Source: CAYWBU01 sp942491525 (GTDB lineage Bacteria; Desulfobacterota; Desulfomonilia; UBA1062). From it: 64,000 bases of DNA. The DNA lies in assembly GCA_942491525.1 (NCBI GenBank), contig CALOBW010000039.1, positions 1 through 64,000 of the forward strand, given 5' to 3'. A model generated the notes under the pieces. It saw nothing but the letters and a program-made list of their open reading frames with translations, was not told the origin of the DNA and did no database searches. The position numbers were made by a program, and so were the translations under genes. Shown here piece by piece: positions 1-7,211 of the stretch (the first letter of the stretch is position 1; the number at the start of each line of letters is the position of its first letter).

Positions 1-2
1 TG

Positions 3-1505
3 ATGGGCGGCCTGCTGGTAATGATCCCGATTGTCTTCTGGGATTTTCTGGTGACCGAGCAGTACCGGCCCAATGTAAGGCCGCTCTACCCGGTGATCTA
101 CGGCGCCTTCGCCGTGGCCGGCATCATTATCGGCATCTTGGGCGTCCTGGGCTTCGTCAAGAAGCAGGCCGCCAAGCCGGGCAATGTTTTCACCAACTAC
201 ATTGGGCCCCTCCTTGCGGTTGTGGTGGGCGCGGGTCTCTTCGCGGTCCTCTGGGAGCTCTACAGCACCACCGAGTACCTGGCGGCCGACAACCTCTACT
301 GGCTGATCCTCGCGACCCTGATCCTGGGCATCCTGCTGCTCCTGCTGCTGGTTCCGGCCGGAGTGGCGGTCATGGTCAATGCGGTCCGGCGGCAGGATGT
401 TTCACCGGCCAGCCGGCGGGCGGTGGCCTCGGCCTTCGTGATGGTGCTGATGTTCGCCACCCTCGGCGCGGTCCTGACCCTGCCGGCGGACTCCGTCGCC
501 AAGCCCTATCCGGCAGATTTGCCCTACAAGCAGGTGCTCTACGCCCAGGGCCAGGCCGGCTACAACACCTTCAAGATTCCCACCATGATCACGGCGCCCA
601 ACGGCACGATCCTCTCCTTCGCCGAGGCCAGGACCGAGCACAAGGATGACTGGTCCAAGACCGACATCGTGCTGCGCAAGAGCTACGATCTGGGCGACAG
701 CTGGACGCCCCTCGAGGTGCTCGTCAGCGAGGGCGACCTGATCATCGGCAACGCCTGCCCGGTTATCGACCGCAACACCGGCTATATCTGGCTGCTCTTC
801 TGCAAGCAGAATTTTACGGCCTGGAAGATGGTCAGCAGGGACAACGGTGAAACCTGGTCGGAGCCGGTCGAGATCACAGACGATGTCAAGCTGCCCGGCT
901 GGACCTGGTACGCCTTCGGCCCCAGCCACGGCGTTCAGCTCAAGGACGGCACCCTGGTCATCCCGGCCGACCACATCGTGGACCGCAAGATGCAGGGCCA
1001 TGTGGTCTACAGCAACGACGGCGGCGCAACCTGGCAGCTGGGCGCGACCGTTGGGACCGGCGAGGAGGGCACATTGGCCGAGCTCGACAACGGCGACCTC
1101 TACATCAACATCCGCCCCGTCAAACCCGGCTACCGCGTCACCGCCATCAGCCAGGACAGGGGTTTGACCTGGCTGCCCTACACCTATGACAAACAGCTGC
1201 CCGACCCGGCTGTGCAGGGCAACCTGATCAAGATCGAGAAGCCGGAGGGCAGCCTCTACCTCTTCACCAACCCGGCCGACAAGCTGCACCGCGAGAAGAT
1301 GACCGTGCGCCTGAGCAGTGATGAGTGCCAGACCTGGTCAAAATCCAGGGTGCTCTATGAGGGGCTGGCCTCCTACTCGGCCATCTCGCTGATCGACGCC
1401 GAGAACGACATCATCGGTTGCATCTTCGAGCGCGGCGCCAACTTCTACGCCGAGGAGATCGTCTTCGTGCGCTTCCCGCTCAGCTATCTGGAACACAACG
1501 AGTAA
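3..1505 (+). CDS. membrane-anchored sialidase-like (GH33/BNR) protein, 5' end uncertain
   Basis: The reading frame enters at the window edge, so the true start may lie upstream. The first ~160 residues hold about four or five hydrophobic segments. The rest is a six-bladed sialidase-like domain with five Asp-box signatures (SYDLGDSW, SRDNGETW, SNDGGATW, SQDRGLTW, SSDECQTW). Near residue 190 the family's FRIP motif reads FKIP, so the usual first arginine of the sialic-acid-binding triad is a lysine. Later conserved-looking positions (EAR, a Tyr in YSAI, FERG) remain. The family releases terminal sialic acids from glycans. Here the topology suggests a surface-anchored enzyme or binding protein. 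The Lys makes classical sialidase activity uncertain. Confidence 0.72.
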   Translation: MGGLLVMIPIVFWDFLVTEQYRPNVRPLYPVIYGAFAVAGIIIGILGVLGFVKKQAAKPGNVFTNYIGPLLAVVVGAGLFAVLWELYSTTEYLAADNLYWLILATLILGILLLLLLVPAGVAVMVNAVRRQDVSPASRRAVASAFVMVLMFATLGAVLTLPADSVAKPYPADLPYKQVLYAQGQAGYNTFKIPTMITAPNGTILSFAEARTEHKDDWSKTDIVLRKSYDLGDSWTPLEVLVSEGDLIIGNACPVIDRNTGYIWLLFCKQNFTAWKMVSRDNGETWSEPVEITDDVKLPGWTWYAFGPSHGVQLKDGTLVIPADHIVDRKMQGHVVYSNDGGATWQLGATVGTGEEGTLAELDNGDLYINIRPVKPGYRVTAISQDRGLTWLPYTYDKQLPDPAVQGNLIKIEKPEGSLYLFTNPADKLHREKMTVRLSSDECQTWSKSRVLYEGLASYSAISLIDAENDIIGCIFERGANFYAEEIVFVRFPLSYLEHNE

Positions 1506-1519
1506 GCTGAAAGATCTCT

Positions 1520-1555
1520 GCCGGGGGACGCGCCGTCCCCCGGCATCTATTCCTT
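1520..1555 (+). terminator. stem-loop terminator after the sialidase-like gene
   Basis: A perfect 10-bp GC-rich stem (1520-1529 with 1535-1544) closes a 5-base loop, 15 bases after the stop codon. The downstream tract is only moderately T-rich, so termination strength is uncertain. Confidence 0.6.
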
Positions 1556-1616
1556 CGCCTATCCCGTTTAATTTGTGTATAATTTGTGCGCAGAAGCCAA
1601 GGGAAGGAGTTCAGGA

Positions 1617-2255
1617 ATGACAGTTGAAATTCGACTTGAAGAGCCAACGGATTATAGGGAAGTTGAGGAGCTGACGCGCGAGGCCTTCTGGAATCTCTAC
1701 CGGCCCGGCTGCGACGAACACTATACGGCGCATGTGATGCGCGCGCATCCTGATTTCATGCCCGAGCTGACCCATGTGGCGGAGCTGGACGGTGAGATCG
1801 TCGGCAGCATCATGTACACCCGCTCATATGTAACCAACGAAAATGGTGAAAGGCTAGAGACTGCAACCTTCGGCCCGCTCTGCGTGCACCCGCGCCTGCA
1901 GCGCGAGGGCATCGGCACTATGCTGATTGAACACACCAAAGCCCTGGCCATTCAGATGGGTTTTGCGGCCATCATCATCCTGGGCGATCCGCACAACTAC
2001 TGCAAGCACGGCTTCCACACCGGCCGGGACCTCAACATCAGCGCCAGCGACGGCCGGTATCCGCTGGGGCTGCTGGTGCTGGAACTGAAGCGGGGCGCCT
2101 TTGCCGAGCATCAGTGGAAGTTCCAGGAGAGCAGCGCCTATGAGATGGATCTGGAGAAGGCTGAGGAGTTTGACAAAAACTTTCCGGCCAAGCAGAAGGC
2201 CTATGGATACAGCCAGGAGCTCTTCTCGATGATGGTTAGATCCTTTGTTGAATAG
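1617..2255 (+). CDS. GNAT family N-acetyltransferase
   Basis: A 212-residue single-domain acetyltransferase. The GNAT core includes a V-H-P-x-L-Q-R-x-G-I-G-type acetyl-CoA loop near residues 95-105 (ending EGIGTML). It resembles the YhbS-like branch, including the helix with GDPHNY and the strand HGF. The substrate cannot be told. The ATG at 1617 is preferred because AAGGAG sits 7 bases upstream; an in-frame ATG 42 bases earlier has no ribosome site. A TATAAT hexamer at 1578-1583 could be its -10 box. The gene ends directly at a GTGTCAGGCCTACAC repeat and opens a run of small accessory genes punctuated by that repeat. Confidence 0.85.
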   Translation: MTVEIRLEEPTDYREVEELTREAFWNLYRPGCDEHYTAHVMRAHPDFMPELTHVAELDGEIVGSIMYTRSYVTNENGERLETATFGPLCVHPRLQREGIGTMLIEHTKALAIQMGFAAIIILGDPHNYCKHGFHTGRDLNISASDGRYPLGLLVLELKRGAFAEHQWKFQESSAYEMDLEKAEEFDKNFPAKQKAYGYSQELFSMMVRSFVE

Positions 2256-2256
2256 G

Positions 2257-2271
2257 GTGTCAGGCCTACAC
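2257..2271 (+). repeat. dispersed 15-bp repeat, copy 1
   Basis: Exact GTGTCAGGCCTACAC, starting two bases after the TAG of the acetyltransferase. It is a near-palindrome: GTGT and ACAC flank AGGCCT with one extra C. The 23 bases 2249-2271 are identical to 16176-16198. Downstream to 2374 there is only a short unexplained coding-like stretch. Confidence 0.9.
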
Positions 2272-2374
2272 GATCGAAAAGACTGAGCAGGAGTTTAAGG
2301 AGTATGTCCAGAGCAGTAATTCAAGAAATTAAATAGTTAATGCAAAGACTTAAAGAGTTAGCTATTAATATGAA

Positions 2375-2800
2375 ATGAATGCTGAATTTATGATAATGAT
2401 CCCAGTTCTATTGGGTCTGCTGCTCATTGCGAGTGGACTACTTTTCCTTCAGAGAAAACTTGAAAGTTATATTAAAACTTTCAAGCCCGAAACGCTTGTT
2501 GGCGTAACAACCAGAGCCAATTTTATAGGTGAGCAGTTAAAGGGTGGGATACGTGGCAATGGTGCATTTGTTCTGACCAGAGATGCTGCCCATGTTATCA
2601 GAGCGCTGCCCTTTAAAGAGTATGTGATTCCTCTAACTGCGATAACTGATGTCTCCCTTACAAGCTCGTTTAATGGCAAAACAGTCTTTGCGGAGCTGCT
2701 GTGTATTCATTACCAGACTGATGCAGGACCAGATGCAATTGCCATCGCAATCAGAAAACCTGAGGCGTGGAAAGCAGCTATTGAGGGTGTAATTACGTGA
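2375..2800 (+). CDS. hypothetical single-span membrane protein
   Basis: A 141-residue protein I do not recognise. Residues 5-25 form a strongly hydrophobic N-terminal anchor followed by the basic stretch QRKLESYIK. The remaining ~110 residues are probably a cytoplasmic alpha/beta domain with several beta-rich segments (FVLTRDAAHVI, VIPLTAITDVSL). AT content is visibly higher than in the surrounding genes, which suggests acquisition. The stop overlaps the GTG start of the next gene by 4 bases (GTGA), so the two are probably co-translated. No strong ribosome site precedes the ATG. Confidence 0.6.
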   Translation: MNAEFMIMIPVLLGLLLIASGLLFLQRKLESYIKTFKPETLVGVTTRANFIGEQLKGGIRGNGAFVLTRDAAHVIRALPFKEYVIPLTAITDVSLTSSFNGKTVFAELLCIHYQTDAGPDAIAIAIRKPEAWKAAIEGVIT

Positions 2801-3480
2801 TAAATGCCTATCGACATGTCCAGCATGCAGCCAAATGGGTCCATGCCCGGCTGCCCGAATTCATAACGCCGGACTCCAGTGAGGCGACCATCGCGGCCAA
2901 GGCAACGGAGCTGCTGATTGAGAGCGGCATCGTTGAGACCTGGTACCACGGCGTGCCAGCTTTTGTACTGCTGGGTAGCCGCTCCTGCCTCTCCATCTCA
3001 GGCCGCGACTATACGCCCTCCAAAGAGAAGGTCGGGGAAACAAATCTGATCACGGTTGATCTGAGCCCCATGCTGGGAAATATCTGGGGCGATTGCGCCC
3101 GTTCCTTCTTTGTTGAAGAGGGTATCTGTACCATGGAACCGCTGCGGCCCGAGTTCAGGGACGGCGCCTTTGCGGAGCAGGAGCTGCACCAGCGCATGCT
3201 GGAGTATGTCACTCCAGGTACGCTCTTCTCGGAGCTCTTTGAGTTCGGCAATGATCAGATCAGGGAGCTGGGCTATGAGAACCTCGACTTCCTGGGCAAT
3301 CTGGGCCACAGTATCGAGACCAGCCCGGAGAAGCGGCGCTTCATTGACCGGCACTGCCACGAGCAGCTGAGCCCGCTCTTCACCTTTGAGCCGCACATCA
3401 GAAAGCCGGGCGGCCAGTGGGGCTTCAAGCATGAGAACATCTACTGCTTTGACAGCAGCGGCCGGGCGCTTGAGTTGTAA
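2797..3480 (+). CDS. M24 family metallopeptidase-like protein
   Basis: A 227-residue protein of the pita-bread (methionine/Xaa-Pro aminopeptidase) fold, starting at a GTG that overlaps the previous stop. Five candidate metal ligands are visible in the family order: Asp in VDLSP, Asp in WGDCAR, His in LGHSIE, Glu in FEPHI and Glu in KHENIY. It is short for the family and lacks the extra N-terminal domain of prolidases. The likely role is a dinuclear-metal peptidase or hydrolase acting on small peptides in the cytoplasm. The substrate is unknown. It lies in the repeat-punctuated accessory stretch. Confidence 0.75.
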   Translation: MINAYRHVQHAAKWVHARLPEFITPDSSEATIAAKATELLIESGIVETWYHGVPAFVLLGSRSCLSISGRDYTPSKEKVGETNLITVDLSPMLGNIWGDCARSFFVEEGICTMEPLRPEFRDGAFAEQELHQRMLEYVTPGTLFSELFEFGNDQIRELGYENLDFLGNLGHSIETSPEKRRFIDRHCHEQLSPLFTFEPHIRKPGGQWGFKHENIYCFDSSGRALEL

Positions 3481-3487
3481 TATTCGG

Positions 3488-3532
3488 GTGTCAGGCCTAC
3501 ACAAGCCGCTGGTTTCCCGCCTACGCGGGGAA
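3488..3532 (+). repeat. dispersed 15-bp repeat, copy 2, with adjoining hairpin
   Basis: Exact GTGTCAGGCCTACAC at 3488-3502, 7 bases after the peptidase stop. It is followed by AAGCCGC and then a hairpin, TTCCCGC-CTAC-GCGGGGAA (3514-3532), of the TTCCCGC...GCGGGAA type seen in many dispersed bacterial repeats. The downstream TGTTTTAT could let it act as a terminator. Confidence 0.8.
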
Positions 3533-3563
3533 TGTTTTATTAGTCAGTTTTGAGGAGATCTAG

Positions 3564-4268
3564 ATGTTTGAAACACTGTATGCAAAAACATTCGCCATTC
3601 TGGGCTTACAGCTATTCATCACTTGGCTGGTGACTGTCTTGGTCATTAAGAGTGTGACAGCGCTTTATTATGCGAACGCGCCGGGAATCAGTGGAACGAC
3701 TAATGAGGATGGTTTGCTGGATCTGGTGATAGATTCGGCCATGATTAAGCCGTACCTAATAGGTTTGCTGGTGTTCGATGGTATTATATTTCTAGCGTTA
3801 TTACTTATTGGTACAGATATACCTACCATCGGAATACCGCTCTTTTGTGCCTGGTCCATTCTGACTGGAATTAGCTTGGCTCTGTCGCTGATCTCTGTGG
3901 ATGAGAATCTTGGTGGAAAGGTATTGGCCATAACTGTAACCGTTACAGCCGTATGTGCTGTGATAGGAATTTATTCGGGGATCGATTTCGGATTCATGGG
4001 AGGATTCCTTCTGATTGCCCTGCTGGGACTGCTTGCTGCAAACATTGTGCGTTTGTTTGTTGCGATTCCGCGAGCGAGTCAAAGGGTGGTGGCAGGCTTT
4101 GGTGTGGTAGTCTTTACAGGGTATCTGCTCTTTGATTTTAACCGACTGGCAAAGCTGCACGGTAATGCGGACGCCAACACATGGTCCATTGCCATGGATC
4201 TTTCGATTGAGATCTATCTTGATATTATTAATTTCTTTCTTCATTTGCTGGATCTTATGAGTAATTAA
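3564..4268 (+). CDS. polytopic membrane protein of unknown function
   Basis: A 234-residue integral membrane protein with about six hydrophobic segments spread over the whole length. It has an N-terminal membrane anchor, a polar segment around residues 40-55 (SGTTNEDGLLD) and a C-terminal amphipathic helix. I recognise no family motif. The ribosome site GAGGAG is well placed 6-7 bases before the ATG. Base composition is more AT-rich than the flanking genes, like the hypothetical gene at 2375, pointing to separate acquisition. It stands alone between two copies of the 15-bp repeat. Confidence 0.6.
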   Translation: MFETLYAKTFAILGLQLFITWLVTVLVIKSVTALYYANAPGISGTTNEDGLLDLVIDSAMIKPYLIGLLVFDGIIFLALLLIGTDIPTIGIPLFCAWSILTGISLALSLISVDENLGGKVLAITVTVTAVCAVIGIYSGIDFGFMGGFLLIALLGLLAANIVRLFVAIPRASQRVVAGFGVVVFTGYLLFDFNRLAKLHGNADANTWSIAMDLSIEIYLDIINFFLHLLDLMSN

Positions 4269-4277
4269 AATGAAACG

Positions 4278-4292
4278 GTGTCAGGCCTACAC
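4278..4292 (+). repeat. dispersed 15-bp repeat, copy 3
   Basis: Exact GTGTCAGGCCTACAC, 9 bases after a stop codon. As in copy 2 it is followed by AAGCCGC, then GGAATGACAG. That looks like copy 2's element with its hairpin deleted. Confidence 0.9.
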
Positions 4293-4319
4293 AAGCCGCA
4301 GGAATGACAGGGAGATGAT

Positions 4320-4754
4320 ATGAGTAAAGCTTTTCAGGACCGCTACCCCGACGACTACGCCCACTGCTACGGCTGCGGCCGGCTGAATGCGCAGGGCCTG
4401 CAAATTAAAAGTTACTGGGAGGGCGAGGAGAGCGTCTGCCGCTTCAGGCCCGCAGCGCACCATACCGGCGGCCGGAAGGATATTGTCTACGGCGGGCTGA
4501 TCGCCTCGCTGATGGACTGCCACGGCGCGGGCACGGCTGCGGCGGCCAGGTCGAGCGGCGATGAGCTGCCGCGCTTTGTGACCGCCTCCTTGAAGGTGGA
4601 CTATCTGGCCCCCACCCCGGTTGGCTGCGAGCTTGAGCTGCGGGCCAGGGTCAGGGAGATGGCGGGGCGCAAGGTCTATGTAGAGATTGACCTGCTGGCC
4701 GAGGATAAGATCTGCGCCAGGGGTGAACTGCTCTACATTCAACTGAAAGAGTAA
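4320..4754 (+). CDS. PaaI/hotdog-fold thioesterase
   Basis: A 144-residue hotdog-fold protein. The N-terminal CYGCG motif is typical of a PaaI-like thioesterase subgroup. The segment GGLIASLMDCHG (about residues 60-72) carries the fold's central helix, with an Asp in the place of the usual catalytic acidic residue. Such enzymes hydrolyse acyl-CoA or related thioesters as dimers or tetramers in the cytoplasm. GGGAG precedes the ATG. The gene lies between repeat copies 3 and 4, so its expression may be independent of its neighbours. Confidence 0.8.
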   Translation: MSKAFQDRYPDDYAHCYGCGRLNAQGLQIKSYWEGEESVCRFRPAAHHTGGRKDIVYGGLIASLMDCHGAGTAAAARSSGDELPRFVTASLKVDYLAPTPVGCELELRARVREMAGRKVYVEIDLLAEDKICARGELLYIQLKE

Positions 4755-4757
4755 CGG

Positions 4758-4772
4758 GTGTCAGGCCTACAC
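4758..4772 (+). repeat. dispersed 15-bp repeat, copy 4
   Basis: Exact GTGTCAGGCCTACAC, 3 bases after the thioesterase stop codon and 11 bases before the next start codon. It fills most of the intergenic space. Confidence 0.9.
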
Positions 4773-4783
4773 TGGGGGTAGCA

Positions 4784-5281
4784 ATGCAGATCAGAAGAGC
4801 ATCGAGTGAAGATGCCGAAATTTTGCTGAAGTTCTCAAATGAGCTCTTCAGCGAGCTTGGCCATCCCTTCAGCGGCGGGATCCTGCCGTTGGAGCTGCTG
4901 GAGAGTGGCGCCTACACTGCGCTGCTGGCCCTGGATGATGACGGCCAGGTCTGCGGCATCCTCAGCCTGAATGAGGGCGCCGCAATCTATGCCGGCGGCC
5001 GCTTCGGGGTGATCCGTGAGTTCTACGTGCTGGAGCAGCAGCGCTCGCGCGGGGTCGGCCGGTCCCTGCTGCAGGCGGCGCGGCAGATTGCGGTCAGCCG
5101 GGGCTGGAAAAGGCTGGAGGTGACCCCGCCGCACAGGGATCACTGGCGCCGGACCTATGCTTTTTACATGCGTGAGGGTTTTGTCGAGATCGGCCCGCGG
5201 CTGAAGCTTGAAAATATTGCTCAATCAACTGGGTGTCAGGCCTACACAGGAGATAGCGATGCAGATCAGACGAGCAGCTGA
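4784..5281 (+). CDS. GNAT family N-acetyltransferase whose 3' end runs through a repeat
   Basis: A 165-residue GNAT protein. The acetyl-CoA loop QQRSRGVGRSLL lies near residues 85-96, and YAFYMREGF is the typical late helix-strand pair. The start codon is preceded by GGGGGTAG. The natural domain ends around LKLENIA. The last ~16 residues come from reading through a GTGTCAGGCCTACAC copy (translated GCQAYT) and into the beginning of the next gene, which it overlaps by 23 bases in another frame. The repeat has probably replaced the original stop. Substrate unknown. Confidence 0.8.
   Translation: MQIRRASSEDAEILLKFSNELFSELGHPFSGGILPLELLESGAYTALLALDDDGQVCGILSLNEGAAIYAGGRFGVIREFYVLEQQRSRGVGRSLLQAARQIAVSRGWKRLEVTPPHRDHWRRTYAFYMREGFVEIGPRLKLENIAQSTGCQAYTGDSDADQTSS
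5233..5247 (+). repeat. dispersed 15-bp repeat, copy 5, inside a reading frame
   Basis: Exact GTGTCAGGCCTACAC. Unlike the other copies it lies within an open reading frame, contributing the residues C-Q-A-Y-T to the upstream acetyltransferase. It ends directly before the AGGAG ribosome site of the next gene. Confidence 0.9.
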
Positions 5282-5690
5282 AGATGACCTGATCCGGGTG
5301 GCAAGCTGGTTTTCAACCGCGGCTGAGGCCACCCGCTGGGGCGGGCCCCTGATCCCTTTCCCGCTGGTGCTGGCAGAGCTCAAGGTTGCCATGGAGTGGG
5401 GCGCGGCCGAAGCTTATGTCCTTGAGGCGGATGAATTGCTGGGTTTTGCGCAAGTCTCAGACAAGTTCGGCTACCGGCATCTGAGCCGCATCGCGATTGC
5501 GCCCGAGATGCGCGGTCAGGGACTGGGCCGGGAACTGCTGCAGCGGCTGATGCAGCCCGCTCAGAGCTACGCCCTCTTTGTCTATGCCGACAACGCCCCG
5601 GCAATCAGGCTCTATCAGAAGCTGGGCTTCGTGAGCCATGCCCATCCAAGAGATTTTGTTGAGGGCTGCCTCTTCATGGTAAAGCGATGA
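5259..5690 (+). CDS. GNAT family N-acetyltransferase
   Basis: A 143-residue acetyltransferase beginning MQIRRA, like its upstream neighbour, which suggests the two are related. The acetyl-CoA motif is MRGQGLGRELL (about residues 86-96), and NAPAIRLYQKLGF near residue 120 is the classic C-terminal GNAT signature. The ATG at 5259 is chosen because AGGAG lies 7 bases upstream; a longer in-frame start at 5208 would overlap the previous gene and lacks a site. The stop overlaps the next ATG (ATGA), so the following small gene is probably co-translated. Confidence 0.85.
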   Translation: MQIRRAAEDDLIRVASWFSTAAEATRWGGPLIPFPLVLAELKVAMEWGAAEAYVLEADELLGFAQVSDKFGYRHLSRIAIAPEMRGQGLGRELLQRLMQPAQSYALFVYADNAPAIRLYQKLGFVSHAHPRDFVEGCLFMVKR

Positions 5691-5974
5691 ATCTGGGAAT
5701 CATACTGATGGTGCTGATCGGGGCCGGGGTGGTCTACTTGCTGGTCTTTCACGCGCCCGCGTCCGACTGGCTCTGCTCATCTGAGATGATTACCGAGCTG
5801 GAGGATCTGCAGCGTTATCTGGCCGATCAGGGCATCCTGACCTACATCAAGAGCGCCCATATCCACAGCCTGCAGCTGCCCGTGGAGAGCACGCACCGCA
5901 GTCCCAGCTTGCATGTGCAGGATGTGCGCCAGCTGCCGCGGGCCGCGGCACTGCTCCGTGAGCTCGAACATTGA
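5687..5974 (+). CDS. small membrane-anchored DUF2007-like protein
   Basis: A 95-residue protein with an N-terminal membrane segment (residues 3-21). A short domain follows with ITELEDLQRYLADQGILTYIKS and a later DVRQLPRAAALLREL helix. This resembles the DUF2007 'putative signal-transducing' fold, in which a ferredoxin-like domain reads as distance from a neighbouring subunit. It starts at an ATG overlapping the stop of the upstream acetyltransferase. The function is unknown and the family call is tentative. Confidence 0.55.
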   Translation: MNLGIILMVLIGAGVVYLLVFHAPASDWLCSSEMITELEDLQRYLADQGILTYIKSAHIHSLQLPVESTHRSPSLHVQDVRQLPRAAALLRELEH

Positions 5975-6047
5975 TCTGCGGATTTGACCCGGAATCATCT
6001 GCGCTTACTTTTAACTATGGGGTGAGAGGCAAAAATTAGGAGCGGAT

Positions 6048-7196
6048 ATGCTGTCAAGGTCATACAAACTTGCAATTCAGAACCGGCTGATCGGTCTTTC
6101 GATACTGGTCGGCATAGGTGTCATCGCATTTCTGTTCTTCTTCTACAATTCTTTCTCCTCCAGCCTGGAAGAGGAGAAGAAGCTGCAGTCCAAGTCGCTG
6201 TCGCAGTCGGCCATGGGGGTGATCGAGCACTTTCATGTGCAGGCCCTGGCGGGGGTGATGTCGCAGGCCGAGGCACAGCAGATTGCCATGGAGGGCCTGA
6301 AGGCGGCGACCTACGGTGACCAGGGCTACTTCTGGATCAACAGCGGTGACGGCCTGTTGCTGATGCAGCCCCATACGCCGGAGCTGGTGGGTAATAGTCA
6401 GCTCGATATGAAGGATGTTAAGGGGCAGTATATTTTCCGCAACTTTATCGAGGTGGCCAAGCAGGGCGGCTGGGTCTCCTACTACTGGCCCAAGCCGGGC
6501 AAAGTTGAGGAGTATCCCAAGATCTCCTACGTGGCCTATTTTGCGCCCTGGGACTGGGTGCTGGGCACGGGGGTCTATCTGGATGACATGCGCAAAAATG
6601 TCTGGCAGACGGTGCTCAAGGCCTCCGGTCTCCTGATCGTGGGCTTCCTGGTGTTCATGTTGATGGTGATGCTGGTGGTCAACTATCTGCTCTATCAGCT
6701 CAGCAATCTGGCTATCCGGGATGAGCTGACCGATCTCTACACCAAGCGCTTTCTGAATGAGATCGTGCCTTCGCTGGTGAAGAAGCAGCAGCGTCTCAGC
6801 GGCAGCTATCTGGCGGTGATCTTCATGGATATCGACTATTTCAAGCGGGTTAATGACAGCTATGGCCATGCCTGGGGAGATGCGGTGCTGAGGCGGCTGG
6901 CCGGGGTCATGCAGAACAACACTCGGCCGGATGACTACTGTATTCGCTATGGCGGCGAGGAGTTTGTGCTGGTGGGCATCTATGAGAACCTTTCAAGTGT
7001 GATGCAGGTGGCCGAGAGGGTGCGCAGCGAGACGGCCAAGGTGATCTTCAGGGATGAAAAAGTTGAGTTTCAGGTCTCCATGAGCGCCGGCGTGGCCATC
7101 TATGATGGGCAAGAAATTTTTGCGGAGACGCTTAAGCGGGCCGACGCCAAGCTCTATGAGGCCAAGTCGCTGGGGCGCGACCGGGTCGTGATTTAA
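6048..7196 (+). CDS. sCache-domain membrane diguanylate cyclase (GGDEF)
   Basis: A 382-residue protein. Residues 13-35 form a transmembrane segment. Next is a periplasmic single-Cache sensor (GYFWI near residue 100, YFAPWDWVLGTGVYLDD near 165-180), then a second transmembrane segment (about 190-220) and a C-terminal GGDEF domain. The active-site loop reads GGEEF, and an allosteric inhibition site RPDD lies five residues upstream. It should therefore make cyclic di-GMP and be product-inhibited. The family senses small ligands in the periplasm. TTAGGAG precedes the ATG. The MBL-fold gene follows after 15 bases and may be co-transcribed. Confidence 0.9.
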   Translation: MLSRSYKLAIQNRLIGLSILVGIGVIAFLFFFYNSFSSSLEEEKKLQSKSLSQSAMGVIEHFHVQALAGVMSQAEAQQIAMEGLKAATYGDQGYFWINSGDGLLLMQPHTPELVGNSQLDMKDVKGQYIFRNFIEVAKQGGWVSYYWPKPGKVEEYPKISYVAYFAPWDWVLGTGVYLDDMRKNVWQTVLKASGLLIVGFLVFMLMVMLVVNYLLYQLSNLAIRDELTDLYTKRFLNEIVPSLVKKQQRLSGSYLAVIFMDIDYFKRVNDSYGHAWGDAVLRRLAGVMQNNTRPDDYCIRYGGEEFVLVGIYENLSSVMQVAERVRSETAKVIFRDEKVEFQVSMSAGVAIYDGQEIFAETLKRADAKLYEAKSLGRDRVVI

Positions 7197-7211
7197 ACGG
7201 AGGAGCCGGAT

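Noticed and set aside
402..1289. A 295-codon minus-strand frame inside the sialidase-like gene
   Set aside because: The plus-strand protein has five Asp boxes; the minus frame has no family features.
2257..5247. The 15-bp repeats as integron attC sites
   Set aside because: They lack the RYYYAAC/GTTRRRY half-sites and paired arms. Real attC sites, by contrast, are clear at 40768 and 41393.
2257..5247. The repeats as a CRISPR array
   Set aside because: Units are separated by whole genes of different lengths, not by uniform spacers, and no cas genes are present.
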